Shown here: in pieces, positions 1 to 6,785 of the stretch | Position numbering within the stretch: position 1 is the stretch's first letter | Layout of the letters: each line of letters starts with the position of its first letter | NCBI GenBank assembly: GCA_003695725.1 | Contig: RFHX01000132.1 | Coordinates: 1 to 10,078, forward strand | DNA: 10,078 nt | Direction of reading: 5' to 3' | Origin: J061 sp003695725 [NCBI: Candidatus Schekmanbacteria bacterium] | Lineage (GTDB): Bacteria > Schekmanbacteria > GWA2-38-11 | The notes under the pieces: generated by a model | What the model saw: only the letters and a program-made list of their open reading frames with translations | Told to the model about the DNA's origin: nothing | The model's database searches: none | Translations under genes and position numbers: made by a program

Positions 1-5
1 CTTTA

Positions 6-1094
6 ATGTGGTGTAGAATGAAAGGTAACCTACCTGCAAAGATAGTCGTAGTCGATGATGAAAAGATTGTTAGGGACTCAATATCTTTAATCCTCAACAG
101 TGAAGAATATCAAGTTATGACCTTTTCTTCTGCTCATGAAGCTATTGATGAAATCAAAAAAAATAATGTTTCATTAGTGTTGACAGATGTTAAGATGCCC
201 GGTTTGTCGGGGCTTCAGTTTTTAGAGAAAATAAAGAATATGAATAGGGATATTCCAGTCATATTAATGACAGGATTCCCTGAGATGAATATGGCGATTC
301 AGGCAATAAAAGCAGGCGCCTTCGATTTTTTGGCAAAGCCTTTTCGGCATGATTATTTAAAGGCGTCAGTCCAGAGGGCAGTGGAATATTATCGTTTGGT
401 AAAATTTGAGAAGGAATATAAAAGATCACTTGAAAGAGCAGTTGCTGAAAAAACAAAGGAACTTGAAAAAACAATGGAAAATTTAAAAACAGTAAGCAGA
501 GAGTTGATACAGCGATTAGGTATTGCTGCTGAATATAGAGATCAGGAAACAGGAAATCATATTTCAAGAATGAGTCTATATACTCGATGTCTTGCTAAGG
601 AAATGAAGCTTTCAGCTGATTTCATCGAAAATATTGCAGTAGCAAGCAAGATGCATGATATTGGAAAAGTTGGGATACCTGATGCCATACTTCTCAAAAA
701 AGGTCCGCTTACGAAGGAAGAATTTGAGATTATGAAAACCCATACAATAATAGGTGAAGATATCTTGGGACATTCAACAAATGAGATAATGAATATGGCG
801 TCCTCGATTGCTCTCAATCATCATGAAAAATGGGATGGTTCCGGATATCCTCGGGGAATAAGCGGCACAAATATTCCTATTGAGGGACGAATTGTGATGA
901 TCTGCGACCAATATGATGCATTGAGAAGCGAACGGCCGTACAAAAAATCTCTTTCCCACACCGAGACGATGAAAATATTAGTGCAGGGAGACGGAAGAAC
1001 AGATTCTGAAAAGCATTTTGATCCGGCAGTTCTTAAAGCATTCAAAAATGTGGCAGATGAATTTGAGGAAATTTATAGGTCTAATAGTGATTGA
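6..1094 (+). CDS. Response regulator with HD-GYP cyclic-di-GMP phosphodiesterase output domain (RpfG-like)
   Basis: A two-component response regulator expected to hydrolyse cyclic-di-GMP in the cytoplasm when its receiver domain is phosphorylated. Residues 12-128 are a receiver domain: acidic pair D17/D18, phospho-acceptor D61 in TDVKMPG, switch T89 and conserved K111 in AKPF. A charged, coiled-coil-like linker (about 133-165) leads to an HD-GYP domain (about 168-355) with H185, the HD pair H217/D218 in HDIGK, and the signature HHEKWDGSGYP at 272-282, so the metal ligands and GYP motif look intact. No GGDEF domain and no DNA-binding domain are present. The cognate histidine kinase is probably upstream, outside the window. 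A TAA at 4-6 overlaps the ATG at 6 (TAATG), which could be the stop of a coupled upstream gene. The in-frame ATG at 18, preceded by GGTG four nt upstream, gives the more typical N-terminus MKGNLPAK and may be the true start. The reading frame is also open to the window edge. Confidence 0.93.
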   Translation: MWCRMKGNLPAKIVVVDDEKIVRDSISLILNSEEYQVMTFSSAHEAIDEIKKNNVSLVLTDVKMPGLSGLQFLEKIKNMNRDIPVILMTGFPEMNMAIQAIKAGAFDFLAKPFRHDYLKASVQRAVEYYRLVKFEKEYKRSLERAVAEKTKELEKTMENLKTVSRELIQRLGIAAEYRDQETGNHISRMSLYTRCLAKEMKLSADFIENIAVASKMHDIGKVGIPDAILLKKGPLTKEEFEIMKTHTIIGEDILGHSTNEIMNMASSIALNHHEKWDGSGYPRGISGTNIPIEGRIVMICDQYDALRSERPYKKSLSHTETMKILVQGDGRTDSEKHFDPAVLKAFKNVADEFEEIYRSNSD

Positions 1095-1121
1095 TTCGTA
1101 AAATTCCTTGCCTAATCTTTT

Positions 1122-1150
1122 AAAAAATCTTTGTTTTTTTGTGCGAAGAT
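1122..1150 (-). terminator. Possible weak intrinsic terminator of metVF
   Basis: Reading the minus strand, ATCTTCG (1150-1144) and CAAAGAT (1133-1127) can form a 7-bp stem with one mismatch around a 10-nt A-rich loop, followed directly by five T (1126-1122). It lies about 50 nt past the metF stop, where a terminator is expected. The stem is A+T-rich and imperfect, so this is only a candidate. The 103-nt convergent gap between the regulator and metF holds nothing else I can support. Confidence 0.22.
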
Positions 1151-1197
1151 ACTTCTTTGTGAGTTTCTAAAAGGATTAACTTTTTGGAGTTTTGAAT

Positions 1198-2064
1198 TTA
1201 GAGAGAGGATTTTTGTATAATTTCAGGAATTAAATCTTCCCATCCAAGCCCCATTATATGAATTCCCTGACATTTGTCTTTGACTTCATCGATAATCGAA
1301 ACGGCAATATCTACTGCTTCTTTTCTCTTATCTTCAGCTTTTTCCATTCTTTTGATTATTTCTTCAGGCACTTTTATTCCTGCTATTTGACGATTCATAA
1401 AATTAGCCATCTTTTCAGATTTCAATATAAGTATGCCTGCCATAACAGGTATATTGAAATCTTTGACTGAATTCATAATTGAATTAAAGGATTCAACATC
1501 AAATATTGCCTGCGTTTGGAAGAATTTTGCACCTGCTTTTATCTTCTTTTCGATTTTTATGAGTTCAAGTTCAGGATTGTCAGCCGATGGGGTAAAAACA
1601 GCACCGCAACAAAGGGAAAAATTACCTTCGAGTTTATTTCCTGCCATATCTTCTCCATTGTTGAGCCTCTCGATTGCCTGAAGGAGTTGGACTGAATCGA
1701 GGTCAAAGACAGCTTTTGCATCAGGATGGTCTCCTAAATAAGGATGGTCCCCCGTAATGACAAGCACATTTTCTATCCCAAGAATTGCTGCATTCAAAAG
1801 GTCTGACTGCAATGCAATTCTGTTTCTGTCCCTGCAGGAAATCTGCAATATGGGTTCAAGATTTTTTTCTTTCAAGATGGAACATCCTATTAAAGACCCA
1901 GCCCTCATAACAGCGCTTTGCTGGTCGGTTACATTGAAAAACTGGACACTCTCTTTTAATGAATCAGCTTTTTCCAAAAAAATTTTCGTATCCGTTCCTT
2001 TTGGAGGTTCCAGCTCTACTGTTTTGACAAAAGTATTTTTTTCAAATAGTTCGGTAAGTTTCAT
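1198..2064 (-). CDS. metF: Methylenetetrahydrofolate reductase, MetF family
   Basis: A TIM-barrel flavoprotein of the MetF family that interconverts 5,10-methylene-THF and 5-methyl-THF, supplying methyl groups for methionine synthesis or the methyl branch of the Wood-Ljungdahl pathway. Visible family marks are VELEPPKG near the N-terminus, where E17 matches the catalytic glutamate of E. coli MetF (E28), QISCRDRNR at about 74-82, and VITGDHP at 102-108, where D106 matches the flavin-site aspartate. Length is 288 aa, close to the usual 280-300. The ATG at 2064 is preferred; an in-frame TTG at 2073 would add three residues but has no ribosome site, while GAAG lies just before the ATG. The start is 11 nt after the metV stop, so the two genes form an operon and the proteins probably a complex. 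Whether electrons come from NADH, ferredoxin or another carrier cannot be read from this protein. Confidence 0.93.
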   Translation of the reverse strand: MKLTELFEKNTFVKTVELEPPKGTDTKIFLEKADSLKESVQFFNVTDQQSAVMRAGSLIGCSILKEKNLEPILQISCRDRNRIALQSDLLNAAILGIENVLVITGDHPYLGDHPDAKAVFDLDSVQLLQAIERLNNGEDMAGNKLEGNFSLCCGAVFTPSADNPELELIKIEKKIKAGAKFFQTQAIFDVESFNSIMNSVKDFNIPVMAGILILKSEKMANFMNRQIAGIKVPEEIIKRMEKAEDKRKEAVDIAVSIIDEVKDKCQGIHIMGLGWEDLIPEIIQKSSL

Positions 2065-2075
2065 AGTCTTCAAAA

Positions 2076-2744
2076 TTATAACATTGCATCTTCTCTTATT
2101 ATTTTTCGTGGTATGCCGTTATCTTTTGTCCTTCTTTCTCTTGGTTTTTGTATTTCTCTAATTTGGTCTAACTTATTCAACTCTTTGAGCCGTTTGTAAA
2201 TCAACTGCCATACGCAGTCAATCTCTTGGTTTACTTCGCACTTTTCATTTTTGCTTCCGCCGCAGGGGCCGTTAAGCAAACTTTTCGAGCATCTTGAAAT
2301 AGGACATAAACCGCCTGTTATACCTAAAAGACAATCTCCGCAGGAGCGACAGGTTTCTTTCCAGATGCCATGTTCGGCAGGTGCACCAATGAAGGTGGTA
2401 TTTAATCCCGGATAAGTTATTATTTCAGGATAGTTTTCGGTGAGCGTTTGAGCGCCAATGCCGCAAGCTAATGAAACAATTGCATCTGAATCAGATATAA
2501 AGGGTTTTATTTCTTCAATAAATTCTTTTTCGCACTGCCTTTCTACAGTTATTTCTATGACTTCAAGCTCTTTCCCCTCGAGCTTTCTTGCTAATTTAAG
2601 TGCTCCTGCAATGACTTTTACCTGTTTTTCACCGCCTGCAAGGCATACTGCAACACAAGTCCCGCAACCTGCAATAATTATTCGGTTGCAATCTTTTATC
2701 ATTGCAAGAATTTCTTTTATGGGTTTTCTTTCACCAATAATCAT
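2076..2744 (-). CDS. metV: MetV, cysteine-rich partner subunit of methylenetetrahydrofolate reductase
   Basis: A 222-aa protein of the MetV family (also described as the zinc-binding C-terminal domain of some methylene-THF reductases), which partners MetF in acetogens and many anaerobes. It has 14 cysteines. The N-terminal part has an AGCGTCVAVC segment (C27, C30, C34) in an alternating alpha/beta domain. The C-terminal part has C132-X2-C135-X2-C138, C147, C152 and the family signature NGPCGG (C161), then C169 and C177. These are likely Fe-S or zinc ligands that pass electrons to the MetF flavin (inference from the family). The last 30 residues are basic and not obviously conserved. The ATG at 2744 is preceded by AGGA about nine nt upstream. 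It is first in the metV-metF operon and has a candidate promoter at 2808-2836. No RnfC2, HdrA or other redox partner follows within the window. Confidence 0.9.
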   Translation of the reverse strand: MIIGERKPIKEILAMIKDCNRIIIAGCGTCVAVCLAGGEKQVKVIAGALKLARKLEGKELEVIEITVERQCEKEFIEEIKPFISDSDAIVSLACGIGAQTLTENYPEIITYPGLNTTFIGAPAEHGIWKETCRSCGDCLLGITGGLCPISRCSKSLLNGPCGGSKNEKCEVNQEIDCVWQLIYKRLKELNKLDQIREIQKPRERRTKDNGIPRKIIREDAML

Positions 2745-2807
2745 TACAATATTCCTAATTGATTAAAGTAACGAATTGTTTTTCAAAATAAGAAAATTGA
2801 CTGCCCA

Positions 2808-2836
2808 CTTCTAAAAAAAGAATTTTTATTTGTCAA
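2808..2836 (-). promoter_or_regulatory. Candidate sigma70-type promoter of metVF
   Basis: On the minus strand there is a perfect TTGACA -35 box (2836-2831), an exact 17-nt A/T-rich spacer, and TAGAAG (2813-2808) as -10, matching 4 of 6 consensus bases. Transcription would start near 2801, leaving a leader of about 57 nt before the metV ATG. Position and spacing are good; the -10 is only moderate. Confidence 0.45.
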
Positions 2837-2909
2837 TGCAATTGTCATATCCGAAGTTTCCCTTGACTTGACCTGATTTTCTGATAAATAACAAACCGTC
2901 TGCTGTGCC

Positions 2910-2938
2910 TTGATATTAGCTTATTCCGTACATTAAAT
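2910..2938 (+). promoter_or_regulatory. Candidate promoter of the DHS-like/thrC operon
   Basis: TTGATA (2910-2915), a 17-nt spacer and TTAAAT (2933-2938) match 5/6 and 4/6 of the sigma70 consensus. The predicted start near 2945 would give a leader of about 140 nt containing the inverted repeat at 2961-2982. In such A+T-rich sequence chance matches are common, so confidence is low. Confidence 0.28.
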
Positions 2939-2960
2939 AATGCTTACAGATTTTCATAAT

Positions 2961-2982
2961 TCCTGTCAAATAATAAACAGGA
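2961..2982. repeat. 6-bp perfect inverted repeat in the leader of the DHS-like gene
   Basis: TCCTGT (2961-2966) and ACAGGA (2977-2982) are exact inverted copies separated by 10 nt of A/T. It could be an operator for a dimeric regulator or a small RNA hairpin. The right arm includes AGGA, which sits seven nt before a three-codon ATG frame at 2990-3001. Function is unknown and chance occurrence is possible. Confidence 0.35.
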
Positions 2983-3075
2983 TAAGTTAATGGATTTTTA
3001 AAAGGCACTTTTTATTTTTTGGTTCCAAAATTTTTTGAGTAGCAAAGTTTTCTGCTGATTTAGATAATGCTTGAA

Positions 3076-3081
3076 AGGAGG
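3076..3081 (+). promoter_or_regulatory. Strong ribosome binding site of the DHS-like gene
   Basis: AGGAGG, a full match to the anti-Shine-Dalgarno sequence, lies five nt before the ATG at 3087. It fixes this start and is the strongest ribosome site in the window, implying efficient translation of the operon's first gene. Confidence 0.85.
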
Positions 3082-3086
3082 GAGAA

Positions 3087-4193
3087 ATGTCAGAAAAAAA
3101 TCGTTTTTTAAGCGGGGAAGAAATCAATCCTGAGCCAATAAATACTGATATTTCAGTCATAGAATTAGTAGATAAACATTTCAATGCATACAATGGGGCG
3201 CGGCTCCAAGAGATTTGTAAACTTTTAGCAAACAAGATTCTTAAGGAAGGTGTAACAGTAGGTATGAGTCTTTCAGGCGCCCTTACGCCTGCTGGATTGG
3301 GGAGATCTTGTATAATACCAATGATAGAAGCTGGCTTTATTGATTGGATTGCTTCCACAGGAGCTAATCTTTATCATGATGCCCATCATGCTTTGGGCTT
3401 GATGCTTCATAAGGGAAGTCCCTTTGTAGATGATGTTGAGCTTAAAAAAAATAAAGTTGTCCGAATTTATGATATATTAATGGATTATGATGTCCTACTT
3501 TCGACAGATAAGTTTTTGACAAAAATATTTAATGAGGATGAATTTCAAAGAGAAATGGGAACAGCAGAACTTCATTATCTGATAGGGAAGTATCTCAGAG
3601 AGAGGGAAAAATTATGCAATATGCCTCCATCATCTATTCTTTCCACTGCATATGAATATGAAGTGCCTGTTTATACCCCGTCACCAGCAGACAGCTCAAT
3701 TGGGTTAGCCATTGCAGAAGAATATTTGGATAAAGTAAAATTAAAACTAAATGTTTGGGATGATATCAATGAAACTGCTGCAATAGTATTAGATATCAAA
3801 AGAAACAATGGGAAATCGGCTGCAGTAATCATTGGTGGAGGAGCTCCTAAAAATTTTATTCTCCAAACAGAGCCGCAAATTCAGCAGTTTTTAGGCCTTG
3901 AGGAACAGGGACACGATTATTTTGTTCAAATAACTGATGCACGCGCAGATACAGGAGGACTTTCAGGCGCTACACCTTCTGAGGCAGTTTCTTGGGGGAA
4001 AATAGATAGTGATATGCTTCCTAATGCAGTTGTATCATACATTGATTTTTCTGTTGCATTGCCTATCATTACTTCATATGTTATGTCAAAAGCAGAAAAA
4101 AGGAAACATAAAAGACTTTATAATAAACGCTCTGACTTTGTGAAGAGACTTCAGAGTGAATTTTTAGAGAAGAGAAGAAGAAAAGAGGTGTAG
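3087..4193 (+). CDS. Deoxyhypusine synthase-like protein (NAD-dependent, substrate unknown)
   Basis: A 368-aa cytoplasmic member of the deoxyhypusine synthase fold family. True deoxyhypusine synthase moves the aminobutyl group of spermidine to a lysine of eIF5A; bacteria have no eIF5A, so the bacterial DHS-like group must do something else, possibly polyamine-related chemistry. Family marks include LSGALTPAG (62-70), STGANLYHD (90-98), the glycine loop IGGGAPKNF (249-257) and EAVSWGK (299-305). K305 matches the catalytic lysine (human K329), with W303 and E299 also kept. By hand alignment, the human substrate-site residues D243, H288 and D316 correspond to L207, N256 and L292 here, whereas D202 matches human D238. 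The C-terminus (335-368) is a highly basic helix-like tail. It is first in a two-gene operon with threonine synthase, 3 nt away. The family call is firm; the reaction is unknown. Confidence 0.88.
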   Translation: MSEKNRFLSGEEINPEPINTDISVIELVDKHFNAYNGARLQEICKLLANKILKEGVTVGMSLSGALTPAGLGRSCIIPMIEAGFIDWIASTGANLYHDAHHALGLMLHKGSPFVDDVELKKNKVVRIYDILMDYDVLLSTDKFLTKIFNEDEFQREMGTAELHYLIGKYLREREKLCNMPPSSILSTAYEYEVPVYTPSPADSSIGLAIAEEYLDKVKLKLNVWDDINETAAIVLDIKRNNGKSAAVIIGGGAPKNFILQTEPQIQQFLGLEEQGHDYFVQITDARADTGGLSGATPSEAVSWGKIDSDMLPNAVVSYIDFSVALPIITSYVMSKAEKRKHKRLYNKRSDFVKRLQSEFLEKRRRKEV

Positions 4194-4196
4194 AAG

Positions 4197-5552
4197 GTGA
4201 GCGAATATAAAGCATGGTTTCAGTGTATCAATGGATGTCCGGGCAAATATAACCTCGATGAAATTATTTACAGTTGCCCTGAATGTGGCGACCTTCTCAA
4301 AGTCGTACACGATATAAGTATTCTCAAAAAGAAGAGGACTGCATGGCAGTGGATGAAGCTCTTTGATGAACGTTACAGGAGGACGGAATGGCCCTACGGT
4401 AGTGGTGTTTGGGGCAAAAAGGAATTGGTTTGTCCTGTCGTGGATAATGACAATATAGTTTCAATGTATGAAGGCGGTAGCAATCTTTTTTGGGCAGAGA
4501 GATTGGGTGATGCATTAGGCCTTGAAGACCTCTGGGTAAAGCAGTGTGGAAACAGCCATACAGGCTCCTTCAAGGACCTTGGAATGACCGTCCTTGTGTC
4601 TATGGTAAAGCAGATGATTTCAGATGGAAAGGATATAATTGCAGTTGCCTGTGCTTCGACAGGCGATACATCGGCTGCTCTTTCTGCCTATTGCGCTGCT
4701 GCAGGAATTCAGGCAATTGTCTTTCTGCCTAAAAATAAAGTTTCCCTCGCCCAGTTAATTCAGCCCATTGCAAACGGCGCTTTGACATTGTCTCTCGATA
4801 CTGATTTTGACGGCTGTATGCAGATTGTCAAGGAGATTACATCCAAGAATAATATTTACCTTGCAAACTCAATGAATTCACTTCGTATAGAGGGGCAAAA
4901 AACGGTCAGTATTGAGCTGACACAGCAGTTCGATTGGAAGGTCCCTGATTGGGTCATAATTCCGGGCGGCAATCTTGGCAATATAAGTGCAATTGGTAAG
5001 GGTTTTATGATAATGAAGGATCTTTATATGATTAAAAAACTTCCAAGGTTGGTATGTGCTCAATCTGAAAAGGCAAATCCTCTATACAGAAGCTATTTGA
5101 AGAACTTCAAAGAATTTAAACCGATAAAGGCAAAGAAGACTCTTGCAAGCGCTATACAAATCGGCAACCCTGTGAGTGTAAAAAAAGCGATACAGACACT
5201 TATTGACTTTAACGGGATTGTAGAGGAGGCAAGCGAACAGGAGCTTGCAGATGCAGCAGCAATGGGTGATAGAACAGGACTTTTTAATTGTCCTCATACA
5301 GGTGTTGCATTGGCTGCTCTCATAAAGTTGGTTAAGAAGGGGGTAATCAAAAAGAAGGATAAGGTAGTTGTCATTTCAACGGCACACGGTTTGAAATTTA
5401 CAGATTTCAAACGGAAATACCATGAAGACAAACTAAAAAATATAACACCAAATTTTCAAAACATTCCTGTAGAAGTTGAAGCAAAATACGAAAAGGTAAG
5501 AAGCACTATTTTAAAGTACATTGAGAAGAAGCAGAAAAAATCAATTCTTTGA
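4197..5552 (+). CDS. thrC: Threonine synthase
   Basis: A PLP-dependent enzyme converting O-phosphohomoserine to threonine, the last step of threonine synthesis, in the cytoplasm. It is 451 aa. The N-terminus has a rubredoxin-like metal-binding knuckle, C10-X3-C14 and C27-X2-C30 (CPECGDLL), as in the long bacterial/plant-type enzymes. The PLP lysine is K126 in [23 protein letters not shown] follows, and the phosphate-binding loop is PGGNLGN at 256-262. [13 protein letters not shown] near the C-terminus is also typical. A basic C-terminal extension (about 425-451) is poorly conserved. Translation starts at GTG (4197); GAGGTG at 4185-4190 lies six nt upstream and overlaps the end of the DHS-like gene, whose stop is only 3 nt away, so the two are probably translationally coupled. 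Related PLP lyases of fold type II exist, but the motifs fit threonine synthase best. Confidence 0.93.
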   Translation: MSEYKAWFQCINGCPGKYNLDEIIYSCPECGDLLKVVHDISILKKKRTAWQWMKLFDERYRRTEWPYGSGVWGKKELVCPVVDNDNIVSMYEGGSNLFWAERLGDALGLEDLWVKQCGNSHTGSFKDLGMTVLVSMVKQMISDGKDIIAVACASTGDTSAALSAYCAAAGIQAIVFLPKNKVSLAQLIQPIANGALTLSLDTDFDGCMQIVKEITSKNNIYLANSMNSLRIEGQKTVSIELTQQFDWKVPDWVIIPGGNLGNISAIGKGFMIMKDLYMIKKLPRLVCAQSEKANPLYRSYLKNFKEFKPIKAKKTLASAIQIGNPVSVKKAIQTLIDFNGIVEEASEQELADAAAMGDRTGLFNCPHTGVALAALIKLVKKGVIKKKDKVVVISTAHGLKFTDFKRKYHEDKLKNITPNFQNIPVEVEAKYEKVRSTILKYIEKKQKKSIL

Positions 5553-5567
5553 TCTTTCTTAATTTCT

Positions 5568-6665
5568 TTATCCTGATGAATTTAATATTCTTTCGAGAGA
5601 AGAGATAAACCTCTTGTTATCCTTAGCCGTTCCGATAGTTACCCTGATCGATGTTGGAAAATCATATCCCTTCATAGGCCTTACGATGACAGCAAGTTTT
5701 AGGAGTTTTAAGAAAATTTCATCGCAATCTGCTTTACAGTCAATAAGAATAAAATTAGCTTCAGTTGGCACAAAGTCAAGGTTCAGCTTTTCAAGCTCTT
5801 TGTAAAGAAAATCTTTTCCTGCTTCATTTACTTCAATGCTTCGATTTATATGTTCTTCATCTGAAAGTGCTGCAAGCGCTGCTGTTTGGGCTGCTGAATT
5901 GACATTGAAAGGTTGTCTAATTCTGTTTAATATGTCTATTATCTCTTCGCTAGCAATAGCATATCCTATTCTCAATCCTGCAAGACCGTATATTTTTGAA
6001 AATGTTCGCAAAATGACCAAATTTTTCCTGCGTGAGAAATGTTCGATAGAATTAGGATATTCTTCATCGGATACATATTCGGCATAAGCTTCGTCTAAGA
6101 CTATTATTACATCTTCCGGCACAGAAAAGAGAAATTCTTCAAACTCATCTTCTTTTACGATTGTTCCTGTCGGGTTATTGGGATTGGCTATAAATATTAT
6201 TCTGGTATCATCCCTCACTGCATTCAACATTGCCTTTAAGTCATGGGTATGATTTCGTAGAGGTACTATTATTTTTTCACCGCCTGTTGCCTGTACGAGC
6301 ATCTTATAGACCATAAATGCTTGGTCTGCCATTACAGCGCTTACACCGGGTTTTATAAAAGCTCGACAAAGAAATTCCAAAAGCTCATTTGAGCCGTTGC
6401 CTACAGCTATATTGTTTTCAGAAACTTTAAACTTTGCGGCAAGCTGTTGCTTTAGATAATATGAGTGACTGTCTGGATAGAAGGATGCTTTTTTGAGATA
6501 TCCTTTTAGAGCGTTTAGCGCTTTTGGAGAAGGCCCTAAAGGGTTTTCATTGGATGCAAGTTTGACAGGGTCTTTTATCCCAAATTCCCTTTCGACTTCC
6601 TCTATTGGTTTTCCGGGATTATAAGGAGTTATACTTAGTATATAATCTGGGACAAATTTTTTCAT
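5568..6665 (-). CDS. hisC: Histidinol-phosphate aminotransferase
   Basis: A PLP aminotransferase (fold type I) that converts imidazole-acetol phosphate and glutamate to histidinol phosphate and 2-oxoglutarate in histidine synthesis; HisC enzymes often also accept aromatic substrates. In 365 aa one sees LASNENPLGPSP (36-47), GNGSNELLEF (89-98), NPNNPTG (161-167), LDEAYAEY with cofactor aspartate D191, PLP lysine K224 in TFSKIYGLAGLRIGY, and the substrate arginine R232. The ATG at 6665 gives the usual N-terminus MKKFVPDYILSI. A longer frame from TTG at 6701 adds 12 residues but has no ribosome site, and that TTG lies inside a TTGACA sequence. No clear ribosome site precedes the ATG either. The gene is alone on its strand, with no other his genes in view, and converges on thrC with a 15-nt gap. 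Confidence 0.93.
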   Translation of the reverse strand: MKKFVPDYILSITPYNPGKPIEEVEREFGIKDPVKLASNENPLGPSPKALNALKGYLKKASFYPDSHSYYLKQQLAAKFKVSENNIAVGNGSNELLEFLCRAFIKPGVSAVMADQAFMVYKMLVQATGGEKIIVPLRNHTHDLKAMLNAVRDDTRIIFIANPNNPTGTIVKEDEFEEFLFSVPEDVIIVLDEAYAEYVSDEEYPNSIEHFSRRKNLVILRTFSKIYGLAGLRIGYAIASEEIIDILNRIRQPFNVNSAAQTAALAALSDEEHINRSIEVNEAGKDFLYKELEKLNLDFVPTEANFILIDCKADCDEIFLKLLKLAVIVRPMKGYDFPTSIRVTIGTAKDNKRFISSLERILNSSG

Positions 6666-6717
6666 GGATAGCTTTTTTTCATAACTTTTTTTTATTGTCA
6701 AATTTTTTTAGCTTTGT

Positions 6718-6726
6718 TGATATAGT
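6718..6726 (+). promoter_or_regulatory. Candidate extended -10 promoter of lnt
   Basis: TGATATAGT reads as an extended -10 element (TGn followed by TATAGT, 5 of 6 to TATAAT). No good -35 is found at 17 nt, as expected for the extended type; a TTGTCA lies 20 nt upstream of the hexamer. The start site would be near 6733, about 53 nt before the lnt ATG. Confidence 0.4.
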
Positions 6727-6745
6727 AGGAAATTTAGGCAGCTAA

Positions 6746-6784
6746 ATGGGATTGAAGAAGAAAATAAAAGGGCTTTACAGATAA
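6746..6784 (+). CDS. Possible 12-codon leader ORF in front of lnt
   Basis: ATG at 6746 opens a 12-codon frame, MGLKKKIKGLYR, ending with TAA at 6782-6784, one nt before the lnt ATG (TAAAATG). AGG at 6736-6738 lies seven nt upstream of its ATG. The spacing would allow ribosomes to re-initiate on lnt, whose own ribosome site is weak (AAAAGGG, 13 nt from the ATG). Such a short frame may be chance; there is no homology to support it. Confidence 0.18.
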   Translation: MGLKKKIKGLYR

Positions 6785-6785
6785 A

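Larger units (their letters stand above)
2745..3086. other. Divergent intergenic region between metV and the DHS-like gene
   Basis: A 342-nt A+T-rich stretch with no credible coding sequence. It holds a candidate leftward promoter for metV (2808-2836), a candidate rightward promoter (2910-2938), a 6-bp inverted repeat (2961-2982), a tiny three-codon ATG frame (2990-3001) and the strong ribosome binding site of the DHS-like gene (3076-3081). I see no riboswitch fold or T-box that I can support, and no long repeats. Confidence 0.6.

Noticed and set aside
2863-2890. TTGACT with TAAATA at 16 nt as a rightward promoter
   Set aside because: The -10 matches only three of six bases; the pair at 2910-2938 is better and nearer the gene.
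3035-3068. TTGAGT and GATAAT just before the DHS-like gene
   Set aside because: Spacing of 22 nt is too long, and a start site there would fall on the ribosome binding site.
2987-3358. 123-aa minus-strand open frame over the start of the DHS-like gene
   Set aside because: It is antisense to well-conserved coding sequence, has no ribosome site and no recognisable protein features.
5532-5560. A/T-rich hairpin at the thrC stop (ATCAA, loop TTCT, TTGAT, with weak outer pairs) between convergent thrC and hisC
   Set aside because: Only five continuous pairs, one of them G-C, then mismatches, and no clean T-run; too weak to call a terminator.
6696-6701. Perfect TTGACA on the minus strand upstream of hisC
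   Set aside because: The -10 position at 16-18 nt is only A-rich, without a recognisable hexamer, and would lie almost on the hisC ATG at 6665.
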